From the NCBI GenBank assembly GCA_902571015.1, contig CACGAC010000001.1, forward strand, positions 124,001-188,000: a DNA stretch of 64,000 bases. The letters are read 5' to 3'. The position numbers and the translations under genes were made by a program. This stretch comes from an uncultured Pelagibacteraceae bacterium. Its GTDB lineage: Bacteria > Pseudomonadota > Alphaproteobacteria > Pelagibacterales > Pelagibacteraceae. The stretch's first letter is position 1; every line of letters begins with the position of its first letter. Shown here one piece after another: positions 31,852 through 40,872 of the stretch. The notes beneath the pieces are model-generated. The model was given only the letters and a program-made list of their open reading frames with translations. It was not told where the DNA came from and did no database searches.

Positions 31852-33615
31852 TTAATTGAACTTGAAATTCATTATATTTGAACTTCCAGAGATTGCAGAC
31901 TTATAATGATGTTCAGCTCTAGGTAATACTTTATCAAAATAAAATCTAGCAGTGTCTATTTTATCATTATAAAAATTTTTATTTTCCTCATAATCTTTGA
32001 AACTTACCTCTAAAACCTTAATCCATGCATATGCAATAGATACATAACCTAAAGTTTTAAGGTAATCATTAGCTGCTGCACTAACATCATCTTTTGATGT
32101 AGTTGCTTTATCTGTCATCCAATCACTAAATTTTTTAAGAGTGTCTAAATTCTTATTAAATTCTGATAAAAATGGTTTAATTTTTTCATCTTCGGTTTCA
32201 CACTCTGACTTAACCTGGTCTAAAAATCTATTTATTATATTGCCGTTTTTATTTGATAATTTTCTGAAAACTAGGTCTGAAGCTTGAACCGAATTTGTAC
32301 CTTCATAGATAGGTGTAATTCTATTATCTCTATATAATTGTTCTATTCCTTGATCTTTAGTGTATCCGTATCCACCATGTATTTGCATAGCATCACTTGT
32401 GATTTCCATTGCCAAATCTGTGAATAACGATTTTACAACAGGAGTCATGAGGGAAACATAATCTGAGGCTTCCTGACGAGTTTTTTCGTCTGGATGATTT
32501 AAACTTACTTCTGTTTGTTGTGATAACCAAAAACATAAAGCTCTTTCACCTTCAATAATTGATTTCATATTTAGAAGGGTTCTTCTAATGTCAGCATGTT
32601 CAATTATAAAATCTGCACCATTTTTTGAATTAGAATTATTAGACTTTCCTTGTTTTCTTTCTTTCGCGTAGGTTAGCGAATTTTGATAAGCAATTTCAGA
32701 AATACCTAAACCTTGTATACCAACTACTATTCTTTCAAGATTCATCATAGTAAACATTGCGCTTAATCCTTTTTCTTTAGCACCTATCATATACCCAGTA
32801 GCATCATCAAAATTTAATACACAAGTCGCTGATCCCTTTATTCCCATCTTGGTCTCTATTGAACCTGTAGATATACCATTTCTAGGTCCGATTGTTCCAT
32901 CATCTTTAACCAGGAATTTTGGGACTAAAAATAAACTTATTCCTTTTGTGCCTGCTGGAGAGTCATCTGCTCTTGCCAAAACTAGATGAATAATATTCTC
33001 GGTTAAATCATGATCACCAGATGTAATAAATATTTTTTGACCACTTATTTTATAAGTTCCGTCAGTTTGTTTTCTGGCTTTTGTTCTTAATAAACCCAAA
33101 TCGGTACCACATACTGGCTCAGTTAAACACATAGTGCCGCTCCATTTTCCCTCAACTATTTTGGGTAAATATTTATTTTTTATATCGTCTGTAGCATGAT
33201 GATTAATACAATTATATGCACCTATACTTAGTTCACTGTATAATTTAAAAGACAGACTTGCTGAGGAAAGCATTTCATCAAAAAATGCACTTACAGTTTT
33301 TGGCATACCTTGACCCCCATATTTTGGATCACAAGATAGTGAGGTCCATCCGTCCTCAATATATTTTTTGTAAGCTTCTTTATAACCTGGTGGAGTTCTT
33401 ACTACTCCATTTTCTAAAACTGCAGGATTTTCGTCACCAACTTTAGCTAATGGTAAAATTAAATTTTGATTAATCTTCGCTGCCTCCTGCAAAATATCTT
33501 TTACTAAATCAATGGTTACCTCTTTATATTTTTCTAACTCATTATATTTTTGATTATTTCTAAGTTTCTCAAATAGAAACATCATATCATCAACAGGAGC
33601 GGTATAGCTTGGCAT
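31852..33615 (-). CDS. dmdC: Acyl-CoA dehydrogenase, DmdC type (MMPA-CoA dehydrogenase)
   Basis: 587 residues, the long acyl-CoA dehydrogenase class with an extra C-terminal domain (about residues 450-587), as in DmdC. The flavin and substrate loops are MCLTEPVCGTDLGLL and KIFITSGDHDL, the HGGYGYTKDQGIEQLYRD segment is clear, and the catalytic glutamate is in PIYEGTNSVQ. It would convert MMPA-CoA to methylthioacryloyl-CoA. It abuts dmdB and lies 26 bases after leuB. Confidence 0.83.
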   Translation of the reverse strand: MPSYTAPVDDMMFLFEKLRNNQKYNELEKYKEVTIDLVKDILQEAAKINQNLILPLAKVGDENPAVLENGVVRTPPGYKEAYKKYIEDGWTSLSCDPKYGGQGMPKTVSAFFDEMLSSASLSFKLYSELSIGAYNCINHHATDDIKNKYLPKIVEGKWSGTMCLTEPVCGTDLGLLRTKARKQTDGTYKISGQKIFITSGDHDLTENIIHLVLARADDSPAGTKGISLFLVPKFLVKDDGTIGPRNGISTGSIETKMGIKGSATCVLNFDDATGYMIGAKEKGLSAMFTMMNLERIVVGIQGLGISEIAYQNSLTYAKERKQGKSNNSNSKNGADFIIEHADIRRTLLNMKSIIEGERALCFWLSQQTEVSLNHPDEKTRQEASDYVSLMTPVVKSLFTDLAMEITSDAMQIHGGYGYTKDQGIEQLYRDNRITPIYEGTNSVQASDLVFRKLSNKNGNIINRFLDQVKSECETEDEKIKPFLSEFNKNLDTLKKFSDWMTDKATTSKDDVSAAANDYLKTLGYVSIAYAWIKVLEVSFKDYEENKNFYNDKIDTARFYFDKVLPRAEHHYKSAISGSSNIMNFKFN

Positions 33616-33641
33616 AGTATGACTTTAAGATAATTAATTAA

Positions 33642-34748
33642 TTATTGCAATTTTGAAATGATCGCATCACCCATTTGAGAAGTAGAAACCTCTTTCATTT
33701 TATCAGACATTATATCTTTTGTTCTTAATCCATCATTAAGCGCCTCTTGTACAGCCTTTTCTAAGGCCTCTGCCTCTTTATCTAAATCTAAAGAATATCT
33801 TAGTGCCATGGCAAAACTCAAAATTGAGGCAATAGGATTTGCAACTCCTTTTCCAGCAATGTCTGGAGCTGAACCATGAATAGGTTCATACATAGCTCTC
33901 ATTTCACCATCTTTGTTTTTTGCACCTAATGATGCAGAAGGTAGTAATCCAAGAGAACCTGTTAACATAGAAGCCTCATCTGATAACATGTCACCAAATA
34001 AATTATCAGTTAAGATTACATCAAATTGTTTTGGGTTTCTTACTAATTGCATTGCACAATTATCAGCCAACATATGACTTAACTCAACATCCTTATAATC
34101 TTTATCATGTAATGATTGCACTTCTTCTTTCCAAAGTTGACCCGCTTCCATTACATTAGATTTTTCACAAGATATGACTCTATTTGATCTTTTTTTAGCT
34201 AAGTCAAAAGCAACTCTAGCTACTCTAATAATTTCACTACTAGTATAAGTATGAGTGTTTACTCCTTTTCTTTCTCCATTTTCTATTGGTTTAATTCCTC
34301 TTGGTTCACCAAAATATACTCCACCAGTTAATTCTCTAACTATTAAAATATCTAAACCTGATACAATTTCTGGTTTTAAAGTTGAAGCATTTACCAATTG
34401 TTCAAAGCATATTGCTGGCCTTAAATTAGCAAAAAGTTTTAGTTCTTTTCTAAGTTTTAAAAGAGCTCTCTCAGGTTTTTTTGAAAATTCTACACCATCC
34501 CATTTTGGTCCACCAACTGCACCTAACATTATTACAGCGCTCTCTAATGCTTTATAAAAAACTTCATCAGTAAGAGGTGTTCCATGCTTATCAAAAGAAA
34601 TACCTCCAACTAAATCCTCATCAATTTCAAAATCTAAAGATTTTTTATCATTAAACCAATTGATTACTTTTTTAACCTCTGCAATCACTTCAGGACCTAT
34701 TCCATCACCTGGTAACAATAACACTCTTCTTTTTTTAACTTTAATCAT
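33642..34748 (-). CDS. leuB: 3-Isopropylmalate dehydrogenase
   Basis: 368 residues. Starts [21 protein letters not shown]. The substrate-binding [16 protein letters not shown], the [14 protein letters not shown] loop and [20 protein letters not shown] are standard. It carries out oxidative decarboxylation of 3-isopropylmalate to 2-oxoisocaproate in leucine synthesis. The start overlaps leuD by 8 bases. Transcription order is leuC-leuD-leuB; leuA is not in the window. Confidence 0.97.
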   Translation of the reverse strand: MIKVKKRRVLLLPGDGIGPEVIAEVKKVINWFNDKKSLDFEIDEDLVGGISFDKHGTPLTDEVFYKALESAVIMLGAVGGPKWDGVEFSKKPERALLKLRKELKLFANLRPAICFEQLVNASTLKPEIVSGLDILIVRELTGGVYFGEPRGIKPIENGERKGVNTHTYTSSEIIRVARVAFDLAKKRSNRVISCEKSNVMEAGQLWKEEVQSLHDKDYKDVELSHMLADNCAMQLVRNPKQFDVILTDNLFGDMLSDEASMLTGSLGLLPSASLGAKNKDGEMRAMYEPIHGSAPDIAGKGVANPIASILSFAMALRYSLDLDKEAEALEKAVQEALNDGLRTKDIMSDKMKEVSTSQMGDAIISKLQ

Positions 34749-35346
34749 TAAACACCCAGGGCTTTTTGACTTTTAAATCTTTTTCAAAAATTTCTATTTT
34801 ATCAGATTTTTTTAATGAAAGAGCTATATCGTCTAATCCTTCTAACAAACACTTTTTTTTAAACGAGTCTACTTTAAATTTTAATTCATTATTTCCAAAA
34901 ATAACTTTTTCTTCCTTAAGATCTATAAAAATTTCTTCTTTTCTTTTTGCGTACTCTGATAACTCTTTAATTTTATCATCATCTAAAATTATTGGTAAAA
35001 TTCCATTTTTAAAACAGTTGTTATAAAAGATATCTGCAAAACTAGAGCTTATCACACACGTGATACCGAAGTCTAATAATGCCCATGGAGCGTGTTCTCT
35101 TGAAGAACCACAACCAAAATTTTTTCCAGCAATTAGAATTTTTGAGTTATTGTAAGGATCTGTGTTTAAAACAAAATCATTTATTTTTTTACCTTGATCG
35201 TCATATCTCATCTCAAAAAATAAATTTTTGCCTAGTCCAGTTCTTTTAATTGTTTTTAAAAATTGTTTTGGAATAATCATATCTGTATCAATATTAACTA
35301 TTGGCAAATACGCTGGTATACTCTTCAAGGTGTTAAATTTTTGCAT
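34741..35346 (-). CDS. leuD: 3-Isopropylmalate dehydratase small subunit
   Basis: 201 residues from ATG 35346 ([20 protein letters not shown]), which matches the length of E. coli LeuD and lies one base after the leuC stop. Longer readings from 35376 run back inside leuC and are rejected. The [16 protein letters not shown] segment and [17 protein letters not shown] are the family hallmarks. It forms the isomerase with LeuC. Confidence 0.95.
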   Translation of the reverse strand: MQKFNTLKSIPAYLPIVNIDTDMIIPKQFLKTIKRTGLGKNLFFEMRYDDQGKKINDFVLNTDPYNNSKILIAGKNFGCGSSREHAPWALLDFGITCVISSSFADIFYNNCFKNGILPIILDDDKIKELSEYAKRKEEIFIDLKEEKVIFGNNELKFKVDSFKKKCLLEGLDDIALSLKKSDKIEIFEKDLKVKKPWVFND

Positions 35347-35347
35347 G

Positions 35348-36751
35348 TTAATTTTGATATTTCCTGACATCATCAAGGTTTCCAGATATTGCTGCTGCTG
35401 CTGCCATACCTGGGCTTACTAAATGGGTTCTTCCACCTCTACCTTGCCTACCTTCAAAATTTCTATTTGATGTAGAGGCACATCTTTCTTCAGGTTTTAA
35501 TTTATCTGCATTCATAGCTAAACACATTGAACAACCAGGCTCTCTCCATTCAAATCCTGACTTTACAAAAATTTTATCTAATCCTTCTTGTTCTGCTTGT
35601 TCTTTAACTAGCCCTGATCCAGGAACAACCATTGCATGAACATGAGAGGCAATTTTTTTATCTTTTAAAATTTTTGCGGCCTCTCTTAAATCTTCAATTC
35701 TCCCATTAGTACAGCTCCCAATGAAAACTTTATCAATTTTAATATCTTTAGCTGCCATATCTGGTTTCAAGCCCATATAATTTAAGGCTCGTTCCAAAGA
35801 ATTTTTTCTATCCTCATCTTTCTCATTTTTTGGATTTGGTACTCTTTCATCTATCGTAATAACATCCTGAGGTGAAGTTCCCCAAGTTATCATTGGCGAA
35901 ATTTCATTAGCAGTTAGGTTTACCTCTTTGTCAAACTTTGCACCTTCATCAGTATTTAAATTTTTCCAATTATCTAGTGCTTTATCCCAATCATCTCCTT
36001 TAGGAGACATCGGTCTACCTTCTAAGTATTTAAATATTTTTTCATCAGGAGCAATTAATCCTGCCCTTGCACCACCTTCAATTGTCATATTACAAATTGT
36101 CATTCTATTCTCAACACTAAGCGATTTAATTAGATCACCTGCATATTCTATTACACATCCTGTTCCTCCAGCAGTTCCAATTTTTCCAATTATCTGAAGA
36201 ATTACATCTTTTGATGTAACCCCTAATGGAAGTGTGCCGTTGACATTTATTCTAAAATTCTTTGCTTTTTTTTGAACTAATGTTTGAGTTGCTAAAACAT
36301 GTTCTACCTCTGAAGTTCCAATACCAAAAGCTAATGCACCAAATGCTCCATGTGTTGCTGTATGACTGTCACCACAGACAATAACTGTACCGGGTTGAGT
36401 AAAGCCCTGTTCAGGCCCTGTGACATGAACAATTCCTTGTCTCTTATCGCTCATTCCAAAAAGTTTAATACCAAACTCTTTACAATTAGCCTCTAAAGTT
36501 TCAACTTGAATTTTAGATTCATGGTCTGAAATACCTTTTGACCTATCCGTTGTTGGAACATTATGATCTGCAACAGCTAATGTCAATTTTGGGTGTCTTA
36601 CTTTACGTTTAGAATTTCTTAATCCCTCAAAGGCTTGTGGACTAGTGACTTCATGAACTAAATGTCTGTCAACAAACAATAAAGCTGTTCCATCTTCTTG
36701 CTGATGAACTAAATGCTCGTTCCAAATTTTATCGTAAAGAGTATTGGGCAT
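35348..36751 (-). CDS. leuC: 3-Isopropylmalate dehydratase large subunit
   Basis: 467 residues, aconitase family. The 4Fe-4S cysteines are in [11 protein letters not shown] and [29 protein letters not shown] and [18 protein letters not shown] are also clear. It isomerises 2- to 3-isopropylmalate. First gene of the leu cluster, 11 bases after rplS, so leucine synthesis genes are read from the ribosomal/SRP operon upstream unless an internal promoter exists inside rplS. Confidence 0.97.
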   Translation of the reverse strand: MPNTLYDKIWNEHLVHQQEDGTALLFVDRHLVHEVTSPQAFEGLRNSKRKVRHPKLTLAVADHNVPTTDRSKGISDHESKIQVETLEANCKEFGIKLFGMSDKRQGIVHVTGPEQGFTQPGTVIVCGDSHTATHGAFGALAFGIGTSEVEHVLATQTLVQKKAKNFRINVNGTLPLGVTSKDVILQIIGKIGTAGGTGCVIEYAGDLIKSLSVENRMTICNMTIEGGARAGLIAPDEKIFKYLEGRPMSPKGDDWDKALDNWKNLNTDEGAKFDKEVNLTANEISPMITWGTSPQDVITIDERVPNPKNEKDEDRKNSLERALNYMGLKPDMAAKDIKIDKVFIGSCTNGRIEDLREAAKILKDKKIASHVHAMVVPGSGLVKEQAEQEGLDKIFVKSGFEWREPGCSMCLAMNADKLKPEERCASTSNRNFEGRQGRGGRTHLVSPGMAAAAAISGNLDDVRKYQN

Positions 36752-36762
36752 TGAGAAAAAAA

Positions 36763-37347
36763 TTATTTTTTTTCCTGTAAATTTTCAAGTTTTTTTTCAG
36801 TTTTAGTTTCAGCTTTAGGTGCCTCTTTCTTCATATCCGTTTTTGGGGCTTCTTCTTTTTTAGGCTCTACAGTTGGGGTAGCCTCTTTAGCCTCTTGTGG
36901 AGATTCTGGTGCATTTTCTTTTTCAGCTGGTGCCAGATTTTCTTCAGTAACAGTCTCAGGCTTGACGTCAATATCAATACCAATTTTTTTTCTTATTTTT
37001 TCAGCGATCCTCGCAGATTTTCCAGTTCTATCTCTTAAATAATACAGTTTAGCTCTTCTTACTTTTCCTGAACGAATTACTTTGATTGAGTCAATAACAG
37101 TTCCATACAACGGGAAAGTTCTTTCAACACCTTCTCCAAAAGATATTTTTCTAACAGTAAAAGAGGAGTTTATGTCTCTACTTTTTTTAGCTATACAAAC
37201 ACCTTCGAAATATTGAATTCTCTCTTTTTTTCCCTCGGTAATTCTGACGCCAATTTTAACAACATCGCCAGGAAAGAAATCAGGGATCTTTTTTTCTGAC
37301 AGAATTTTTTTAACGTTATTTTGGTTTATTTCTTCTATTGTTTTCAT
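36763..37347 (-). CDS. rplS: Ribosomal protein L19 with long charged C-terminal tail
   Basis: 194 residues from ATG 37347 ([20 protein letters not shown]); another ATG 15 bases upstream is possible. The L19 core (about residues 1-118) has [14 protein letters not shown] and [19 protein letters not shown] further 75 or so residues, rich in Lys, Glu, Ala and Pro with PKKEEAPK and KKEAPKAE repeats, have no counterpart in ordinary L19 (115-130 residues). A similar tail is on S16, two genes upstream. Order rpsP-trmD-rplS is conserved, but rimM is missing. Confidence 0.94.
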   Translation of the reverse strand: MKTIEEINQNNVKKILSEKKIPDFFPGDVVKIGVRITEGKKERIQYFEGVCIAKKSRDINSSFTVRKISFGEGVERTFPLYGTVIDSIKVIRSGKVRRAKLYYLRDRTGKSARIAEKIRKKIGIDIDVKPETVTEENLAPAEKENAPESPQEAKEATPTVEPKKEEAPKTDMKKEAPKAETKTEKKLENLQEKK

Positions 37348-37363
37348 TTTAATATTTAACAAA

Positions 37364-38050
37364 TTAATTTTTCTTATATTTATGCCACAAATCTGGTCTT
37401 CGGTCGCGTGTTATAGCCTCAGATTGAGATAAACGCCAGTCTTTAATTTTAGCGTGATCACCAGATAATAACACATCTGGAACTGATTTTTCCTCCCAAA
37501 TCTGGGGTTTGGTATATTGTGGATACTCCAAAAGGCCATTTTCAAAAGTTTCTTCTGAAGCTGATTTATCATTCCCTAAGACTCCAGGTAAAAGTCTCAA
37601 TACACTATCAAGCACTACCAGCGCAGCAGTTTCTCCGCCTGACAATACATAATCTCCTACACTAATCTCTTCAATATTTCTTGTAGATAATACTCTCTCA
37701 TCAACACCTTCGAAATGACCACAAATTAATGAGAAAGATTTTTCTAATGATAGATCTTGTGCAAGTTTTTGATTAAATACTTTGCCTTTCGGTGAAAGAT
37801 ACAAAATCCTATCTCCTTTATTTATGTTTTGATCGATAGAATTTGCTAAAACATCAGGTTTTAATAACATACCTGTTCCACCACCGTAAGGAGTATCATC
37901 AACTGTTTTATGTTTGTCTGTAGCTGCATCTCTAATATTTATCACATTCAAACTCCACAATTTTTTAGACATTGCTTTTCCATAAAGACCTTTTCCTAAA
38001 GGCCCAGGAAAAATATCCGGATAAAGTGTAAATACTTGAGCTTGCAACAT
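37364..38050 (-). CDS. trmD: tRNA (guanine-N1)-methyltransferase TrmD
   Basis: 228 residues from ATG 38050 ([16 protein letters not shown]). The open frame extends upstream to 38257, but that part is the repetitive rpsP tail read in another frame. Knotted-fold (SPOUT) motifs are visible: [36 protein letters not shown] and [13 protein letters not shown]. It makes m1G37 in tRNAs that read CNN codons. It lies 13 bases after rpsP and 16 before rplS. Confidence 0.95.
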   Translation of the reverse strand: MLQAQVFTLYPDIFPGPLGKGLYGKAMSKKLWSLNVINIRDAATDKHKTVDDTPYGGGTGMLLKPDVLANSIDQNINKGDRILYLSPKGKVFNQKLAQDLSLEKSFSLICGHFEGVDERVLSTRNIEEISVGDYVLSGGETAALVVLDSVLRLLPGVLGNDKSASEETFENGLLEYPQYTKPQIWEEKSVPDVLLSGDHAKIKDWRLSQSEAITRDRRPDLWHKYKKN

Positions 38051-38063
38051 TAATATCCTTACT

Positions 38064-38516
38064 TTATTTCTTCTCTTCTTTTTTAGCTTCTGCTTTTGGA
38101 GCCTCTTCTTTTTTAGCTTCTGCTTTTGGAGCCTCTTCTTTTTTAGCTTCTCCAGCTGGAGCAGCATCTGCCTTAGAAGACTCTTCCTTTTTAGTTTCTT
38201 CCGAACCTTCTTTTTTTCTATCTTTTTTTGGAATTGCTTTTTGTGGGTTACTTCCATTAGCAGGCATAGGCATCAATTCATTCTCACCTAAAATTCTAGC
38301 TACTCTTGTTGTAGGTTGTGCACCTTGACCCAACCAATATTTTATTCTCTCAGCCTCTAATCCAATTCTTTCTTTTTTTTCTTTTGGTAACAATGGATTA
38401 AAAAAACCTACTTTCTCTATAAATCTACCATCTCTAGCAAATCGACTGTCGGCTACAACAACCTTATAAACAGGCCTCTTTTTTGTGCCACCTCTAGATA
38501 ATCTTAATTTTAACAT
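38064..38516 (-). CDS. rpsP: Ribosomal protein S16 with repeat-bearing charged tail
   Basis: 150 residues. The S16 core is residues 1 to about 82 ([45 protein letters not shown]). The rest is a low-complexity Lys/Glu/Ala/Pro tail ending in three near-identical ten-residue units of the form [10 protein letters not shown], encoded by 30-base DNA repeats. It lies 11 bases after ffh and directly before trmD; the usual rimM gene between them is missing. Confidence 0.95.
   Translation of the reverse strand: MLKLRLSRGGTKKRPVYKVVVADSRFARDGRFIEKVGFFNPLLPKEKKERIGLEAERIKYWLGQGAQPTTRVARILGENELMPMPANGSNPQKAIPKKDRKKEGSEETKKEESSKADAAPAGEAKKEEAPKAEAKKEEAPKAEAKKEEKK
38071..38160. repeat. Three tandem 30-base units in the 3' end of rpsP
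   Basis: Units start at 38071, 38101 and 38131. The second 20 bases of units 1 and 2 are identical and units 2 and 3 share their first 20 bases; unit 3 diverges in its last third. They encode the Lys/Glu/Ala repeat of the S16 tail. The in-frame 30-base period makes copy-number change by slippage possible without breaking the protein. Confidence 0.9.
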
Positions 38517-38527
38517 TTACTCTCCTT

Positions 38528-39886
38528 TTATTTTAATTGATTGAATAATTCTGGAGGTATTCCTTTATCAGACATACCTTTCAGATTTCCTTTTGACATC
38601 TTCTTCATCATTTCAGACATCATTTTAAATTGTTTTAACAATTTATTGATAGTGGCTGGATCAGTTCCTGAGCCATTAGCAATTCTTTTTTTTCTAGAAC
38701 CATCAATTATTTTTGGATTCTCTCTTTCTTTTTTAGTCATTGATAAAATTATAGCCTCATTTTTTGTAATAACACTCTCATCAATACCCGCAGCATCCAT
38801 TTGAGATTTAACCTTTGAAACTCCTGGCATGAAAGACATGATGCCTTCAATCCCTCCCATTTTTTTCATTTGTCTCAGTTGAGTTAAATAATCTTGCATT
38901 GAGAATTGTCCTTTTTTTAAATTTTCCTCTGTTTTTTTTATATTTTCTTCCCCAAGATCTTGGGCTGCTTTTTCAACAAGAGAAACAATATCTCCCATCC
39001 CAAGAATTCTATTTGCAATTCTATCTGGGTGAAAAACTTCAAGATTTTCGATCTTTTCCCCAATACCTAAAAATTTAATTGGAACCTGTGAAACAAATTT
39101 CATACTTACAGCAGCCCCGCCTCTCGCATCACCATCTGCCCTTGTTAAAATAATTCCGGATAAATTTACTGTATTATTAAATTCTTTTGCTACTGATGCA
39201 GCTACCTGTCCAGTGAGAGAGTCAGCAACTAAAAACGTTTCCGCAGGTTTAATGGTATTTTCAATTTGTTTAATTTCACTCATCATCTGCAAATCTATTT
39301 GTGTTCTACCAGCAGTATCGAATAAGATAATATCTGCGCCATTCAAGTTTGCTGCACTAATTGCTCTTTGACAAATATCACTGGGTTGTTGACCTTCAAT
39401 TATTGGAAGAGTTAATATATTATTTTGTTCACCTAAAGATTTTAACTGCTCTTGAGCGGCTGGTCTGTAAATATCTAAACTGACCATCATTACTTTCTTT
39501 TTTTTTGTATTCTCTAAATATCTCGCAAGTTTAGCAGTTGTTGTTGTTTTACCAGAACCTTGTAGCCCGACCAGCATCATTGGCACTGGTGGAACTGCAT
39601 TTAAATTTACATCATTATTTTTTTCACCTAAAAGATTAACTAATTCATCATAAACAATTTTTACCACCATATCGCCAGGTGATGTTGATCTAATAATTTC
39701 TTGACCTAATGCTTTTGGTTTAACCTTTTCAATAAAATCTTTAGCAACTTCAAGAGACACATCAGCTTCTAATAAAGCTTGTCTTATTCCTCTCAATCCC
39801 TCATCAACCTGATTTTCATCAAGTGATGGGGCTTTTTTTAGAGAGGAAAAAACTTCCTCAAATTTATTTGTTAAATTTTCAAACAT
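38528..39886 (-). CDS. ffh: Signal recognition particle protein Ffh
   Basis: 452 residues from ATG 39886 (MFENLTNKFEEVFSSL); nine residues further upstream belong to the leader. NG domain: GLQGSGKTTTTAKLA P-loop, DTAGRTQID, TRADGDARGGAA. The M domain (from about residue 300) has MKKMGGIEGIMSFMPG and a Met-rich C-terminal helix (FKMMSEMMKKMSKG) that binds signal peptides, with the RNA-binding RKKRIANGSGT segment. It delivers ribosome-nascent chains to FtsY, encoded divergently nearby. It is preceded by a structured leader. Confidence 0.97.
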   Translation of the reverse strand: MFENLTNKFEEVFSSLKKAPSLDENQVDEGLRGIRQALLEADVSLEVAKDFIEKVKPKALGQEIIRSTSPGDMVVKIVYDELVNLLGEKNNDVNLNAVPPVPMMLVGLQGSGKTTTTAKLARYLENTKKKKVMMVSLDIYRPAAQEQLKSLGEQNNILTLPIIEGQQPSDICQRAISAANLNGADIILFDTAGRTQIDLQMMSEIKQIENTIKPAETFLVADSLTGQVAASVAKEFNNTVNLSGIILTRADGDARGGAAVSMKFVSQVPIKFLGIGEKIENLEVFHPDRIANRILGMGDIVSLVEKAAQDLGEENIKKTEENLKKGQFSMQDYLTQLRQMKKMGGIEGIMSFMPGVSKVKSQMDAAGIDESVITKNEAIILSMTKKERENPKIIDGSRKKRIANGSGTDPATINKLLKQFKMMSEMMKKMSKGNLKGMSDKGIPPELFNQLK

Positions 39887-39889
39887 ATT

Positions 39890-39998
39890 TATTACACACA
39901 GCAGTAACCTCACTAGTGGGCGAACCCTCGCTGACTAGTGTCGATCTCTTTGTTTCCAAAGACACCGCAAATTTAATGTTTTTGCGGAAACTGCCACA
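39890..39998 (-). ncRNA. Structured RNA leader upstream of ffh
   Basis: Read on the minus strand, an outer helix GGCAGU/ACUGCU (39990-39995 with 39900-39905) encloses three hairpins. One has a 7-bp stem (CCGCAAA/TTTGCGG, 39965-39987). The second is CTTTG-GAAA-CAAAG (39948-39961). The third pairs CACTAGT with ACTAGTG (39911-39940) and holds an inner GGG-UUCG-CCC hairpin at 39918-39927. It ends just before the ffh ATG. It is not 4.5S RNA, since the conserved GGAAGCAGCC loop is absent. I have an unchecked memory that a structured element upstream of ffh was proposed in Pelagibacter; it could control ffh or the whole run downstream. Confidence 0.7.
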
Positions 39999-39999
39999 A

Positions 40000-40028
40000 A
40001 CTATAATAGAGGTTCAAAAAGTCAATAA
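40000..40028 (-). promoter_or_regulatory. Candidate promoter for ffh and its leader
   Basis: On the minus strand TTATTG (40023-40028) and TATAGT (40000-40005) are 17 bases apart, placing the transcript start a few bases before the structured leader. A better -35 word, TTGACT at 40020-40025, is only 14 bases from the same -10, so the exact boxes are uncertain. Confidence 0.4.
40002..40007 (+). promoter_or_regulatory. Candidate -10 box for dapF-ftsY
   Basis: A perfect TATAAT lies 40 bases before the dapF ATG. No convincing -35 is seen at 16-18 bases upstream (T-rich sequence ending TTTTTG). It overlaps the opposite-strand -10 of the ffh promoter, so the two divergent promoters share bases and may compete. 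Confidence 0.45.
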
Positions 40029-40047
40029 ATAAGTTAAATAACTATAT

Positions 40048-40872
40048 ATGGACATCAAAGCTTTTAAAATGGACGGATTGGGTAATGATTTTGTGATAAT
40101 CGATAATAGAGAAAAAATTACCAATTTGACGAAAGATCAGATAGTAAAAATTTGTGACAGAAATTTTATTGGCTGTGATCAACTAATATTTATTGAGACA
40201 GATAGTTCTGCAGATGCAAATTTAAAATTTTTTAATTCAGATGGAGGAGAGTCTGGAGCATGTGGAAACGGAACTAGATGTGTTGCAAATTTGATTTCAA
40301 ATGAAAAAAATAACAAGTCAATAATTTTAAATACACTATCTGGAAAACTAAAATCTGAAATTTTAGAAAAAAAAATTGTTACAACAGAAATTGGGAAAGC
40401 AAAGTTAAAATGGGATGAAATACCTTTATCAAAAGAAATGGATACAAAAAACTTAAATATCAAAATTATTGATACAAATAATAATGAGCACTTAGGTGGC
40501 ACTGCAATTAATGTGGGTAACCCACATATTGTTTTTTTTGTTAACAAGATTGAGGATTTCAATATAGAGAAAATTGGCCCTGAGATAGAAAATCACAAAA
40601 TCTTCCCAGAAAAATGTAACGTAACGATTGCGCAAATTCTTAATAAAAATTTGATCAAAGTAAAAGTTTGGGAAAGAGGAGCTGGTCTTACTAAAGCTTG
40701 CGGAACTGCAGCGTGTGCTACAGCATATGCAGGTAAATTAAATAATCTTACAGAAAATAAAACTGATATAGAGTTTGCAACTGGAAAATTATCAATTTCT
40801 ATAGATGAAAATGATTCTATTCATATGAAAGGACCTGTTTCAAATATTAAAGAAATAAATATAAAATTGTAA
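40048..40872 (+). CDS. dapF: Diaminopimelate epimerase
   Basis: 274 residues. The two catalytic cysteines are in GESGACGNGTRC (about residues 69-80) and KACGTAACATAYAG (about 213-226); the start MDIKAFKMDGLGNDFV is typical. It converts LL- to meso-diaminopimelate for lysine and peptidoglycan. Its TAA overlaps the ftsY ATG by one base (TAATG). It is transcribed divergently from ffh. Confidence 0.97.
   Translation: MDIKAFKMDGLGNDFVIIDNREKITNLTKDQIVKICDRNFIGCDQLIFIETDSSADANLKFFNSDGGESGACGNGTRCVANLISNEKNNKSIILNTLSGKLKSEILEKKIVTTEIGKAKLKWDEIPLSKEMDTKNLNIKIIDTNNNEHLGGTAINVGNPHIVFFVNKIEDFNIEKIGPEIENHKIFPEKCNVTIAQILNKNLIKVKVWERGAGLTKACGTAACATAYAGKLNNLTENKTDIEFATGKLSISIDENDSIHMKGPVSNIKEINIKL

Noticed and set aside
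35347..35376. Longer start for leuD
   Set aside because: It would overlap leuC; from 35346 the protein has the exact usual length of LeuD.
38051..38257. N-terminal extension of trmD, Lys-rich
   Set aside because: It is the repetitive tail of rpsP read in another frame; TrmD proper starts at [11 protein letters not shown] (38050).
39887..40047. 4.5S SRP RNA gene next to ffh
   Set aside because: Neither strand has the conserved GGAAGCAGCC apical loop; the pairing pattern is a multi-hairpin junction, not a single long hairpin.
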